Of a stretch of 34,066 nt of DNA, positions 1 through 7,450 are shown one piece after another. The notes below the pieces were generated by a model. It was given only the letters and a program-made list of their open reading frames with translations, was not told the origin of the DNA and searched no databases. The stretch covers positions 1-34,066 of the IMG/VR virus record IMGVR_UViG_3300041405_000257; one strand, written 5' to 3'. Every line of letters begins with the position of its first letter. The first letter of the stretch is position 1. A program made the position numbers and the translations under genes. The DNA is from a virus.

Positions 1-490
1 GCGTCAGCAGGGAGTGCGCGTCCTCCTCGGAGTCCACCCACTCGGAGATGGTGGCGAACACCATCTCCTTGGCGCTGTCGTCGTCGGCGAGCACCGGCAG
101 CAGGGCGTTGGGCACGAAGTCCCCCGTCACGTCGCCGAGCACACCCTCCTCGTCCAGCCGCTGCAGTCCTTCGGTCGTACGCACGAGCAGCGACGTCGCG
201 TTGTCGTCGGCCTGCTCACTGTTCTGGGCCACCATGAACTCGAAGCCCGCGAGCTCGCCGTCGCTGGCGAACAGGGCGTCGAACTGGTGGGCCGCGATCC
301 GGCGCAGCTCCTCCCTGGGCAGGGGGCGCCACACCGTACGGTCCTGGTCCGGCGGCGTGCCGAGCGCAGGCGTCTCGTAGTCCTCGGGCAGGTACAGCCC
401 CGAGCGGTAGCGGACCAGGCCGTAGCTCTTGGCGAGCTTGTGTGCTGCTTCCGCCCGGTCTCTTGGCGTCATGAGCTTGAGCACGGTCAC
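1..490 (-). CDS. Probable phage primase/helicase (D5-like), 5' part only
   Basis: The gene runs off the left edge. The GTG at 490 is preceded on the minus strand by AGAAAGGAG seven bases upstream, and an open frame of 163 codons reaches base 2. The visible N-terminal part has a tryptophan-proline segment (VWRPLPREEL), then a region ending in EEDAHSLL. In many actinophage D5-type primase-helicases I recall a similar stretch just before the P-loop ATPase domain, which here would lie outside the window. The Walker motifs cannot be seen, so the assignment rests on overall resemblance and on the neighbouring replication genes. It would unwind the fork and prime synthesis for the family A polymerase encoded upstream in the same operon. 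It could instead be an unrelated replication protein. Confidence 0.45.
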   Translation of the reverse strand, partial: MTVLKLMTPRDRAEAAHKLAKSYGLVRYRSGLYLPEDYETPALGTPPDQDRTVWRPLPREELRRIAAHQFDALFASDGELAGFEFMVAQNSEQADDNATSLLVRTTEGLQRLDEEGVLGDVTGDFVPNALLPVLADDDSAKEMVFATISEWVDSEEDAHSLLT

Positions 491-521
491 GTGCTGGCTC
501 CTTTCTGGTCTCTGTCATAGC

Positions 522-558
522 GACGGTCGGTCCCTGGTAACGACAGGGACCGACCGTC
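522..558 (-). terminator. Perfect 15-bp intercistronic stem-loop
   Basis: GACGGTCGGTCCCTG (522-536) and its exact complement (544-558) enclose a 7-nt loop. It lies between the stop of the 39-codon gene and the ribosome binding site of the primase-like gene. No T-tract follows on either strand, so it is either a U-less terminator of the actinobacterial kind or an RNA processing/stability element. Confidence 0.5.
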
Positions 559-567
559 TCGGTTGAG

Positions 568-687
568 TCACTCCTGGTACTTCTTGAGCACCGCCAGCTT
601 CCGGTCAATCAGCTCGACCTGCTCGGTGTTCTGAGCCTGCACGAGCTGTGCCTTCAGCTGTCGGATCTCGAGTGCATCGTCTTCCAC
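568..687 (-). CDS. Small coiled-coil protein, 39 aa
   Basis: A GTG start at 687 follows GAGAGGAGACAC, a good Shine-Dalgarno sequence at normal spacing, and the frame closes with TGA at 568-570. The product begins with acidic residues (EDDALE) and continues as a Leu/Gln/Lys/Glu-rich amphipathic helix (RQLKAQLVQAQ, then RKLAVLKK) that should form a short coiled coil. No known family is recognised. It sits between two stem-loops in the gap between the SF2 helicase and the primase-like gene, so it may act with the replisome. This is inferred from position only. Confidence 0.55.
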   Translation of the reverse strand: MEDDALEIRQLKAQLVQAQNTEQVELIDRKLAVLKKYQE

Positions 688-702
688 GTGTCTCCTCTCT
701 CA

Positions 703-727
703 GGGTCCGGCGATCTGCCGGCCACCC
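703..727 (-). terminator. Bulged intercistronic stem-loop after the helicase gene
   Basis: GGGT+CCGGC (703-711) pairs with GCCGG+ACCC (717-727) as a 9-bp stem with a 2-nt CC bulge (722-723) and a 5-nt loop. It lies 15 bases after the helicase stop codon. It is a weaker member of the recurrent stem-loop series in this phage, with no U-tract. Confidence 0.35.
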
Positions 728-742
728 CTCACCCGGTCGAGG

Positions 743-1927
743 TCACACGTTGATGCGGACGACCCTCTTCATCGAGGCGTCCACGTCTGCACCACGAGGC
801 ATGATGCGTCCGATGAGCTGGCGCCGCAGCGCGTCGTCGTCGGTGTCGTCCACGATGATGAGCAGGTCGCAGACCTTGTCGAGCCCGTCGGTTCCCGTAG
901 CCAGGGACGCCGTGCCGACCAACACGTCGAGCTCGCCGCAGCGGAACTCGTCGATGATCCGGGCTTTGGTCTTCGTCGACAGCGAGCCGTCGACCAACCC
1001 GTGATCCAGCCCTGCTGCGAACAGCGTGGTGGACAGAGCCGTTGCCACCGTCGCATGGTTGGCGAAGATGAGCACCGGCGTGGAACTGTCCTCGATGTAC
1101 CCGGTCACGGTCTCGAAGACATCGGTGTGCAGGAGACTGTCCTCGTCGATGAGCTTGAGCTGCACCTCGGTGTGGCGCATCTCCATGGCGCTGGCCACCA
1201 TGCGGTGGTTGCGCCGCTCATAGCCGTACGTCGCCAGCTCCGCGGGTAGCGGGATGTCGACGTCGTGCTCCTCGATCGTGTACTCGACGTTGTCCGGCAC
1301 GTGGTACACGCCAGGCAACGATCGCAGAAAATTTTCTGCCGAGTCGAAGAACAGGAACGGATCCTCCTCGTCGACCAGCGGCTCCATCCCGAAGGGGTTG
1401 GGTTGCGTGTTGCAGTTGGTCACGAGGAAGTGGATGTACCCACCCTTCGTCCCGTGCGGATCGAGCACGTGCTTGATGCAGTACACCCGCTCCGCGTCGT
1501 TGTAGTTCGGCGTCGCCGAGCACAGGATCAGCGGCGCCTGCAGGTGCTTGGCCAGGGTGTCGAACTTCCCGAACCCCTTGCCGCCGTGCCCGCCGAACAT
1601 GTGGAACTCGTCGGCGATCACAGCCCGGTGCCGGCTGGTGCGGTAGTCCTTCTGCCGGAACTTCGCGTGGCTGATGGTCTCGACCGTCATGCTCAGCTGC
1701 TTCGCCTGCTTCTGCCAGGTGTCGTGCGTCGACGGCGGCGCGATGACCAGCACGTCGTCCTGACCCTTGAGCTTCATCATCGCCAGCGAGGTGATGCTCT
1801 TGCCGGCGCCCGTGCGGTAGTAGAGACAGGCACGGGTGATACCTTCGAGGATCCACGAGTCGAACGTCTCGACCTGGTAGTCGAACCAGTCGTAGCCGAC
1901 CATCTTGGCCAGGTCGTCGTACCTCAC
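743..1927 (-). CDS. SF2 DEAD/SNF2-like DNA helicase
   Basis: The 394-aa product has a complete superfamily 2 layout. Walker A TGAGKS is at residues 39-44, the DEFH box at 106-109, SAT (motif III) at 137-139, an LATGTDGLD segment resembling motif V, and a QLIGRIMPRG motif VI with its arginine finger near 370-379. A Q-motif-like N-terminus (FDYQVETFDSW) precedes the P-loop. Phage proteins of this type unwind or remodel DNA, like UvsW-type helicases, during replication and recombination. GTG at 1927 overlaps the TGA of the upstream gene as GTGA, so translation is probably coupled. The size is normal for compact phage SF2 helicases. The exact substrate cannot be read from sequence. Confidence 0.9.
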   Translation of the reverse strand: MRYDDLAKMVGYDWFDYQVETFDSWILEGITRACLYYRTGAGKSITSLAMMKLKGQDDVLVIAPPSTHDTWQKQAKQLSMTVETISHAKFRQKDYRTSRHRAVIADEFHMFGGHGGKGFGKFDTLAKHLQAPLILCSATPNYNDAERVYCIKHVLDPHGTKGGYIHFLVTNCNTQPNPFGMEPLVDEEDPFLFFDSAENFLRSLPGVYHVPDNVEYTIEEHDVDIPLPAELATYGYERRNHRMVASAMEMRHTEVQLKLIDEDSLLHTDVFETVTGYIEDSSTPVLIFANHATVATALSTTLFAAGLDHGLVDGSLSTKTKARIIDEFRCGELDVLVGTASLATGTDGLDKVCDLLIIVDDTDDDALRRQLIGRIMPRGADVDASMKRVVRINV

Positions 1928-2286
1928 GACCCACCTGCCTGCTGTGCCAGGTAGTCCAGCACGCCCTGGTCGTTGGCGTCCTCAGCCTCCACTTCGATGA
2001 GCGCGGAGACCGCGGTCATGGTGTCGGGCAGGTCGATGATGGCCGTCGGCTGCAGCGGCAGGAACACGTTCTCCGGCACGCGCAGCGTCAGCTCCACTAC
2101 CACGCACCCCGACTTCGGCTTCGACGGTCGGGACTGCGTGATGTTCACGACCGCAGCCCCGTCCACCGTGGGGACGTTCTTCTTCTGCTGCGAGTCCCAC
2201 CGGGTACGGATGCCACGCGGCTCGACCTGTGCGTAGAACTTGGCGTCGACTACGCGGTAGCCCTTGGTCGGGTGGTCGTAGCTCAT
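1924..2286 (-). CDS. Hypothetical protein, 120 aa
   Basis: ATG at 2286 overlaps the stop of the DUF6378-type gene by four bases (ATGA), and its own TGA overlaps the helicase start. A longer upstream extension of the frame is possible but would read through two neighbouring genes and has poor amino-acid sense. The product looks beta-rich (alternating hydrophobics in KSGCVVVELTLRVPENVFL and PTAIIDLPD) with an acidic, Asp/Glu-rich C-terminal helix. No catalytic motif is seen and I do not recognise the family. Its place between regulator and helicase suggests a replication accessory protein. Confidence 0.7.
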   Translation of the reverse strand: MSYDHPTKGYRVVDAKFYAQVEPRGIRTRWDSQQKKNVPTVDGAAVVNITQSRPSKPKSGCVVVELTLRVPENVFLPLQPTAIIDLPDTMTAVSALIEVEAEDANDQGVLDYLAQQAGGS

Positions 2287-2594
2287 GCCTCGACCCCGTC
2301 CTTCTGGGCCCAGTACTCCGCCGGCGTCCGGGCGTGGACCATGTCGTCTCCCACCAAGCGGCGGAAGATGTCCATGTACCCGTCGACGTCGTCGCTGTTG
2401 TCGCTGTAGTCGGGCGTCACCGAGGTGCGCACCAGCTTCATCCCCGCCATCATCAGCGGGACCTGCACGGGCTGGACCTCGACACCGAGGATCCCGCTCC
2501 ACACCTGAGCGATGCGGACGAACCCGTCGATCGGATCCCCGTAGATGGCCACGCGCTTGGCGACCACCTCGTCTGTCACGTCTGTCATGGTCAT
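2283..2594 (-). CDS. DUF6378-like phage protein, 103 aa
   Basis: The product carries the pattern of a small helical family common in actinophages: YGDPIDGFVRIAQVWSGILG followed by MMAGMKLVR and a short acidic loop (DNSDDVDGY). That resembles DUF6378, whose function is unknown. Two in-frame ATGs are available. The one at 2594 overlaps the WhiB stop as ATGA. The one at 2588 sits seven bases after AAGGGAG, a better spacing, and would give 101 aa. The gene is translationally coupled on both sides. Confidence 0.7.
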   Translation of the reverse strand: MTMTDVTDEVVAKRVAIYGDPIDGFVRIAQVWSGILGVEVQPVQVPLMMAGMKLVRTSVTPDYSDNSDDVDGYMDIFRRLVGDDMVHARTPAEYWAQKDGVEA

Positions 2595-2866
2595 GCTCCC
2601 TTCTTCTTCTGTCTGAGTCGGTAGGCCCTGCGTTCCCTCTCGGTGAGTCCGCCGTAGATCCCGTAGAGGGTCTCGTTGGTCTCGAACTCGTAGTCGAGGA
2701 TCTTGCCCTGGCACTCGGCCAGCTTGGTACAGCCGGAGCACACGCCTTTGGCGTAGCGCTGGTCCTGCTTGTTGCGCTCGTCGGCGAACCAGAGCTCCGG
2801 GTCGAACTGTCCGCAGTCCCCGTCGAGCAGGGCCAGCTCCATGAGGATCCGGTCAGGCGATGACAC
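2591..2866 (-). CDS. WhiB-family iron-sulfur transcription regulator
   Basis: The 91-aa product has the four cysteines of the Wbl family in order: C18, then C43-x2-C46-x5-C52, which would hold a [4Fe-4S] cluster. The glycine turn GIYGG follows at residues 69-73, and after it comes a basic C-terminus (ERERRAYRLRQKKK) suited to contact DNA. In hosts, Wbl proteins bind region 4 of the primary sigma factor and redirect promoters; phage versions are known to interfere with host WhiB functions and division. Wbl proteins are confined to Actinobacteria and their phages, so this gene is good evidence for the host. ATG at 2866 lies inside the end of the resolvase gene (14-bp overlap). Confidence 0.93.
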   Translation of the reverse strand: MSSPDRILMELALLDGDCGQFDPELWFADERNKQDQRYAKGVCSGCTKLAECQGKILDYEFETNETLYGIYGGLTERERRAYRLRQKKKGA

Positions 2867-3347
2867 GCCACGGCCTCCCGTCGATGTAGTCCCGGATCAC
2901 GTCGGCCAGCAGCTCGTTGTGCTCCTTGAGCATGCCGAGCACAGCGATGCGCGCGGCCGAGCGCAGGTCGTCGTGGTGCGTGGGCGTGCTGAACTTCCAC
3001 ACACCCAGCGCCTGCAGCACCGCCGGCTTCACCGTCTTCTTCACGCCCGTGTTGTCGAGCGCCTTGCCCTTCGTCGCAGCGACCATGTCGCGCACGGCGA
3101 TGAGCATGTCCTTGTCGTGACCCAGGTTGCCGCGGCTGCGGTAGCCCTCGACGTAGATGACGGGGGCCGTCGTACCGGGTACCGAAGGTGCTCGATAGAT
3201 CCAGTCGACAACTGCTTGCGGGTCGAGTCCGTCGACCACCTCGTGGTGGACTTCGACATCCCTCAAATAGGGGAAGAAGTTGAGTTCTACCACCCCAGTG
3301 TGCACGAGTCCTGGGTCAACACCCACGATGTGTGTATCTTGGTGCAC
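2853..3347 (-). CDS. RuvC-like Holliday junction resolvase (RNase H fold)
   Basis: The 164-aa product starts with the first RuvC strand, VGVDPGLVHTGVV (D11), followed by IYVEGY (E67) and HHDDLRSAAR (D126, D127), the acidic set that binds two metal ions in RuvC nucleases. The length is close to bacterial RuvC (about 170 aa). It would cut branched DNA before packaging or during recombination. The GTG at 3347 is preceded by AAAGGAG at good spacing. It lies downstream of DNA polymerase and is separated from it by a stem-loop. Confidence 0.88.
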   Translation of the reverse strand: MHQDTHIVGVDPGLVHTGVVELNFFPYLRDVEVHHEVVDGLDPQAVVDWIYRAPSVPGTTAPVIYVEGYRSRGNLGHDKDMLIAVRDMVAATKGKALDNTGVKKTVKPAVLQALGVWKFSTPTHHDDLRSAARIAVLGMLKEHNELLADVIRDYIDGRPWRVIA

Positions 3348-3382
3348 GGCAGCACTCCTTTCTGTCTGTCTGTTGAGTCGAT

Positions 3383-3416
3383 GGTGGGGCCGAGGCTTGG
3401 TCTCCCCGGCCCCACC
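3383..3416 (-). terminator. 10-bp stem-loop after DNA polymerase
   Basis: GGTGGGGCCG (3383-3392) pairs exactly with CGGCCCCACC (3407-3416) around a 14-nt loop, four bases after the polymerase stop. The minus strand then reads GACTCAAC and CAGAAAGGAG before the resolvase start. No U-tract is present. Confidence 0.5.
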
Positions 3417-3420
3417 GATC

Positions 3421-5571
3421 TCACTTCGTGTAGCGATAGTCGTCCTTGACGTCTGCTTCCAGCGGGAACTGGGTCAGCGAGTCCGGGTCCGACATGGCGA
3501 CCTCGAGCAGTCTCTTCGCGTGCTCGAGGTCTACCGAATCGGTGGCCTGATCGGGCCACCAGTCCAGCACGATCTCGTCGTGGAACTGACCGATGATCTG
3601 CAGGTTGGTGAACCTGTTCTCCCTGATGATTCGGTCCATCCTGCGCAGCGAGGTGAAGAACATCTCCCGGCACATCGACTGCGTCAGGATCCCGCTGAGC
3701 TTCCCACCGTAGATCGAGAAGAACCGGATCTCTCCGGTCTTCGGGTCACGGTAGTGGCTGACCCACACGTTGCCGGTCTTCTTCGACGTCGGCTTGTAGA
3801 AGCAGATGCTCTTGCCCCGGATGTAGCACCCGTGGAAGAACCTCTTCACCAGCATCGAGCCGGCGGCCGTGCGCAGCCTCACGCAGATGGACGTCGCCCC
3901 TGGGTGCAGGGCCACCAGTGAGGTGGGCGTCTCGATCTTGCGGACCTCCACCATGAGGCGGTTGCCCACCTCCTTCTCGGCGAGGTCGGCACCGTCCTCG
4001 ACCACCCGCCGGAGCAGGATGTCGAGGATCTCCCACAGGTGGACCACCTCGGGGTTGGCGTACCGCCAGTCGGCGACCAGCTGGTTCGCCTCCCCCTCGG
4101 TGAGCAGCGTGCCCATCTTCTTGGCGAAGGACTGCACCGCACCGCCGCCGGCCTGGTAGCCGCACGACAGCTCGCCCACCTTGCCGAACTGGCGACGGTC
4201 CTTGGTCACAGCGTCGTACGCGCAGCCGTCGATACGGGCGGCCAGGACCTTGTACATGTCCTTGCCGTTGCGGAACTCCTGGAGCTTCCACTCCGCACCA
4301 GCCAGGTAGGCCAGGCCGCGTGACTCGATCGAGGACAGGTCGCCCACGATGAGGGCGCCGTCGTCGTGGCTGGCGGTGAAGACCTGACGCAGGTTGCGCG
4401 CCAGCTCCTCGTTGGTCCAGTCGGTGTCCTCGTCCTCGAGCTCGTCCATGTCCTTGACCTCGGCCAGCCGCTTCAGGTTCTGCAGCTGCACGCCGCGGCC
4501 GCTGGTCCGCCAGGACTGGCCGGCACCGATGTGCAGGTACTGGCCACGCAGCCGGTCGTCAGGACCGACCTGGTCGAGGATGGCCTGCAGCTTCTTCAAG
4601 CTGGAGCCACCGAGGATCTGCTTGGTAGTCAGCATCTCCTTCACGTGCATCAGGTTCTGCAACTGGTCCAGCTTCATGGTGTTGCCGTGCGTCTCGATCC
4701 GCTTCCGGATCCGCGCGAGGTACATGGTGACGTGCTCCTCGTCGAACGACTTGCACTTCACACCCCGCATCTCGCACCACTTCTTCAACTGCGGGAAGCT
4801 GGCGAAGTTGAGCGCCTTGCCCTCGATGATGTCCTCGGGCGTGAGGTGCGCCTCGTGCTTGGCACGGAACTCAGCAAGCGCCTTGGCCTGGTTGTCCAGG
4901 TACCGGCGCTGCATCTCCTGCACCAGGCCCACGTCGACCGGCCAGCCCACATCGTTCATCTCGTGGGTGACAACCTGGTTCTCTAGTTCCTGCCAGGACA
5001 GGACGTGGCCCCAGGCGTTGGCGATCCGCCAGCCGAGCTCGGCGTCGATGTCGCAGTAGCGGCCGTACTCGTCCCACTCGAGCGGGTTGTGCTTGACCAC
5101 CAGCGGGTCGAACTCGAGCGTGCCGTTCGCCTCCTGGTACTTGCCCGGCAGGGAGAACAGCCGCATCAGGTGCTTGCCCTGCTCGAGCTTGTCCACGTCC
5201 AGCAGCTGTGGTGCCGCCGCTTCCAGCTTCCCGGCCGCACCCGCGGCACGAGCCACGACTGCGGAGTCGATGAAGTCCCGGTGGGCCCTGCTGATGCCGA
5301 GCAGCCGGAGCATGCGCTGCTCGAACGGTGCGTTGTGTGCCCCGATGCTCAGCTCGCCGAGCTCGTCGATCAGTCCCTGCAGTGCAGACACGTGGTAGTC
5401 CTGCACGAAGTCGAACCGCCGGCGAACCTCCCGGCCACCCGAACCCATCCGGAACGTGCTGGCGATCAGCACCCGGCAGGTGGGGTCACTGGCGTAGCGG
5501 TCCAGCCCGTGCTTCGGCAGGTCCACCCCGCCGTAGGTCTCGAAGTCGAGACCGATGATGTCGTTGCTCAT
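3421..5571 (-). CDS. Family A DNA polymerase with 3'-5' exonuclease-like domain
   Basis: The 716-aa product begins with GLDFETYGG (D9, E11), the first exonuclease motif of DnaQ/Pol I folds. Polymerase motif A, DLSSIESRGLAYLAG, starts at residue 411; the usual Asp is followed by SSIE, as in many phage Pol A proteins. Motif B runs through RRQFGKVGELSCGYQ (K464, Y472). Motif C is FHDEIV, with HDE at 664-666. It is the replicative polymerase of the phage. The longer open frame upstream is discarded because ATG at 5571 has GGAAGGAGAG just before it and starts the conserved strand. The nuclease gene lies 13 bases upstream in the same operon. Confidence 0.95.
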   Translation of the reverse strand: MSNDIIGLDFETYGGVDLPKHGLDRYASDPTCRVLIASTFRMGSGGREVRRRFDFVQDYHVSALQGLIDELGELSIGAHNAPFEQRMLRLLGISRAHRDFIDSAVVARAAGAAGKLEAAAPQLLDVDKLEQGKHLMRLFSLPGKYQEANGTLEFDPLVVKHNPLEWDEYGRYCDIDAELGWRIANAWGHVLSWQELENQVVTHEMNDVGWPVDVGLVQEMQRRYLDNQAKALAEFRAKHEAHLTPEDIIEGKALNFASFPQLKKWCEMRGVKCKSFDEEHVTMYLARIRKRIETHGNTMKLDQLQNLMHVKEMLTTKQILGGSSLKKLQAILDQVGPDDRLRGQYLHIGAGQSWRTSGRGVQLQNLKRLAEVKDMDELEDEDTDWTNEELARNLRQVFTASHDDGALIVGDLSSIESRGLAYLAGAEWKLQEFRNGKDMYKVLAARIDGCAYDAVTKDRRQFGKVGELSCGYQAGGGAVQSFAKKMGTLLTEGEANQLVADWRYANPEVVHLWEILDILLRRVVEDGADLAEKEVGNRLMVEVRKIETPTSLVALHPGATSICVRLRTAAGSMLVKRFFHGCYIRGKSICFYKPTSKKTGNVWVSHYRDPKTGEIRFFSIYGGKLSGILTQSMCREMFFTSLRRMDRIIRENRFTNLQIIGQFHDEIVLDWWPDQATDSVDLEHAKRLLEVAMSDPDSLTQFPLEADVKDDYRYTK

Positions 5572-5584
5572 GTCTCTCCTTCCC

Positions 5585-6316
5585 TCAGCCGAGGCCGAGG
5601 ATCTCGTCCTCGTCGAATGGCGAGGGGTACAGCAGCTGCATGGTGGCCGGGCACAGCGGTGCACCCTTGGGTGACCGCGAGTGCGGGTAGGCCGGGCAGA
5701 ACTTGCAGTGGTCGGACGGACCGAAGGTCACGTCGTTGGCGTTGACCTTGGCCTGTGCTGCGATGAGCTGGGTCTCGAACTGCTTGAGCTCGATGCTCGT
5801 GAGGTACTGCGACTCGAGGTTGTCAGCCTTCGGCTGCAGGATGTGGATGGTCACACCCTTCGCCTTCGGTGCCAGGTGCAGCACGCACAGCGCGTAGAAG
5901 ATCGTCTGGATGTTGTCGAACACCTCGACCGGGATCTTCCCCCACTTCAGGTCCAGCACGTGCAGCTCGTCCTGGGTGTAGAGCACCAGGTCCAGCGTGC
6001 TGTTCGGGTGCTTCCCGGTCTTCGGGTCCAGCGCCAGCCAGGTCGCCTCGACCGGGAGCTCACGCTCCACCTTGAACCGGCGCGTCGACCGCAGCTTCTC
6101 GATGTACTCGAGCACCGTGATCCAGTGGCGCAGGTCGGCACGGCTGTAGCCCATCAGCTGGTCGAACACCTCGTGTGCTGCGGTGCCCTCGTCGCTGGCT
6201 CGGACCTTGTCGTCCTCCTCCGGCGGCGTGTAGTTCGGGATGGCCAGCTCGAGGTTGGCACTGGCTGGGCAGGCCATGTGCTTGGCGGCGTTGCTCGCCG
6301 AGAAGCGTTCGGGCAT
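5585..6316 (-). CDS. Cas4/RecB-like PD-(D/E)XK nuclease (DUF2800)
   Basis: The 243-aa product shows the nuclease core STLDLVL (D109) followed by ELHVLDLKWGK (D122-x-K124), the PD-(D/E)xK signature. C16 near the N-terminus together with C204-x2-C207 and C222 match the four-cysteine iron-sulfur clasp of Cas4 and AddB nucleases. The DUF2800 family is commonly found beside a DUF2815 protein and a family A polymerase in phages, exactly as here. It likely processes DNA ends for recombination. ATG at 6316 follows GAAGGAG at good spacing, and a tRNA gene sits directly upstream. Confidence 0.88.
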   Translation of the reverse strand: MPERFSASNAAKHMACPASANLELAIPNYTPPEEDDKVRASDEGTAAHEVFDQLMGYSRADLRHWITVLEYIEKLRSTRRFKVERELPVEATWLALDPKTGKHPNSTLDLVLYTQDELHVLDLKWGKIPVEVFDNIQTIFYALCVLHLAPKAKGVTIHILQPKADNLESQYLTSIELKQFETQLIAAQAKVNANDVTFGPSDHCKFCPAYPHSRSPKGAPLCPATMQLLYPSPFDEDEILGLG

Positions 6317-6356
6317 GGGTCGTACTCCTTCTGTCGTTGGTCTGGTCGTTGAGTCG

Positions 6357-6429
6357 CTCGCCCGGCAGGGTTCGAACCTGCGTCACCGGGATCAAGAGCC
6401 ACGGTGTCCTACCGCTAGACGACGGGCGA
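6357..6429 (-). tRNA. tRNA, probably Lys (anticodon CTT); Gln possible
   Basis: On the minus strand, 6429-6423 (TCGCCCG) pairs perfectly with 6364-6358 (CGGGCGA) as a 7-bp acceptor stem. The D arm GTCT/GGAC holds conserved A14, GG and A21, and the T arm is GCAGG-TTCGAAC-CCTGC. The discriminator is G and no CCA is encoded. The anticodon arm is imperfect: CGTGG/TCCCG has one T-C mismatch and leaves two bases after the D stem, with loop CTCTTGA and anticodon CTT (Lys). Another folding puts TTG (Gln) in the loop but with C at position 33. The unusual arm makes isotype uncertain and function possibly reduced. It lies between a stem-loop and the DUF2800 leader. Confidence 0.8.
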
Positions 6430-6432
6430 TAG

Positions 6433-6469
6433 GGAGAGGCCCACCCCACCACGTGGAGTGGGCCTCTCC
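6433..6469 (-). terminator. Perfect 12-bp stem-loop between ssDNA-binding gene and tRNA
   Basis: GGAGAGGCCCAC (6433-6444) is exactly complementary to 6458-6469 around a 13-nt loop that itself contains CCACGTGG. It lies 12 bases after the stop of the DUF2815 gene and 3 bases before the tRNA 5' end, so it may mark where the tRNA precursor is released. There is no U-tract. Confidence 0.5.
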
Positions 6470-6481
6470 GGTGAGCCACGC

Positions 6482-7156
6482 TCAGTCGGCGAAGATCTCG
6501 TCCTCGTCGACCGACGTGCCGCCGCCGAAGCGCTCGCCGTCCATCTTGAAGACCGCCGTGCTGCCGCCCGCGGAGAACCCGGGGTTCTTGCCGTTGTGGT
6601 AGGCGTACAGGTTGAGCGTCACCGCCACGTAGCAGCCGGGGTACATCGAGTGCACCGTCTGCCCGATCGGCTTGATGACCGGGAACGTGAGCAGGTCCGG
6701 GTCCGGAACCTTGAGCTCGTCCTCGTCGGTGACGATGGCCTTCAGCTCCAGGTCCACGCCCTTGTTGCCGATCACCTTGATCGCGGCCACGCACTCGGGA
6801 GCGAGCGGCTGCGTCTTCTCGTGGATCGGCTTGATCGGGGTGTTGAAGTTCTGGTCGGCCAGGTCACCGGTGATGTCGGCGGTCAGCTTGGCGACCTCCT
6901 TGTCGGAGAGCACGTCCCGCTTCTCACCGTTCTTCTCCTGCTCGATGCAGTAGGGGAAGAACTCGCTGGTGATGTGGTTCATCAGCTTGTCCAGCTGCGG
7001 CTGCTCGAGCAGCAGCTGGAAGTCAGGCGCTGCCTCGGCCACGGACTTGGCCGGGTACTGACCCTTCTGGCTGCGGGCGAATGCCTCGTCCGCGGTGAAG
7101 GTCGGGAACGACAGGCGTCCGTAGATGGTGACGACCTTCGGGTTCTTGGCACCCAT
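6482..7156 (-). CDS. DUF2815-like ssDNA-binding protein
   Basis: The 224-aa product has the DUF2815 pattern: an N-terminal YGRLSFPTF strand, and toward the end MYPGCYVAVTLNLYAYHN followed by NPGFSAGG and FKMDGERFGGG. The C-terminus is acidic and ends in a hydrophobic residue pair (TSVDEDEIFAD), as in phage ssDNA-binding proteins such as T7 gp2.5, where the tail contacts polymerase. I infer an OB-fold protein coating single strands at the fork. ATG at 7156 follows AGAAAGGGG. A longer frame reaching 7267 includes the leader stem-loop and makes little protein sense. Confidence 0.82.
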   Translation of the reverse strand: MGAKNPKVVTIYGRLSFPTFTADEAFARSQKGQYPAKSVAEAAPDFQLLLEQPQLDKLMNHITSEFFPYCIEQEKNGEKRDVLSDKEVAKLTADITGDLADQNFNTPIKPIHEKTQPLAPECVAAIKVIGNKGVDLELKAIVTDEDELKVPDPDLLTFPVIKPIGQTVHSMYPGCYVAVTLNLYAYHNGKNPGFSAGGSTAVFKMDGERFGGGTSVDEDEIFAD

Positions 7157-7450
7157 GGGGTACCCCTTTCTGTTGATGTGTCGAACTCGTGGATTGACTG
7201 CGATCGCCGGAGAATTTTTCTCCGGTGATCGGGTGGCCCCGGAACCGATCCGCCGTGTCTCAACCACGTACGGACCAGACCGGGACCCGACTACTGCACG
7301 TTGGCCCTACCGGTTTACGTCGATCAGCCACCCGGAGGAACTTCCCCTGACCCGGAATGCTGACTGTTTGCACACGACGTTCACCCCTCACCTCCCGTTA
7401 ACGCCTGGTGGTTGAGCACCCTGCGACATACCTCGGCGTGCAGAAGTTGT
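7157..7450. other. 294-bp leader region between VWA gene and ssDNA-binding gene
   Basis: This is the longest gap in the replication arm outside the control region. It holds a stem-loop at 7201-7231, a possible 25-codon minus-strand frame at 7307-7384, and the minus-strand leader TCAACAGAAAGGGG before the ssDNA-binding gene. I see no convincing -35/-10 pair, but a promoter for the polymerase/nuclease operon would be expected here. Confidence 0.5.
7201..7231 (-). terminator. 12-bp stem-loop with A/T loop in the ssDNA-binding gene leader
   Basis: CGATCGCCGGAG (7201-7212) pairs with CTCCGGTGATCG (7220-7231), one G-T wobble, around AATTTTT. On the minus strand it precedes the gene by about 45 bases, so it could be an attenuator or 5' stabiliser rather than a 3' end. 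The T-run is in the loop, not after the stem. Confidence 0.5.

Noticed and set aside
1-608. Plus-strand 168-codon frame and minus-strand 130-codon frame at the left edge
   Set aside because: Both are shadows. The partial primase-like frame starting at 490 has the better start signal and amino-acid sense, and the 130-codon frame reads through a perfect stem-loop.
6357-6429. Phage attachment site at the tRNA
   Set aside because: No integrase or excisionase is present and the tRNA has complete arms within a replication operon, so it is cargo rather than an att core.
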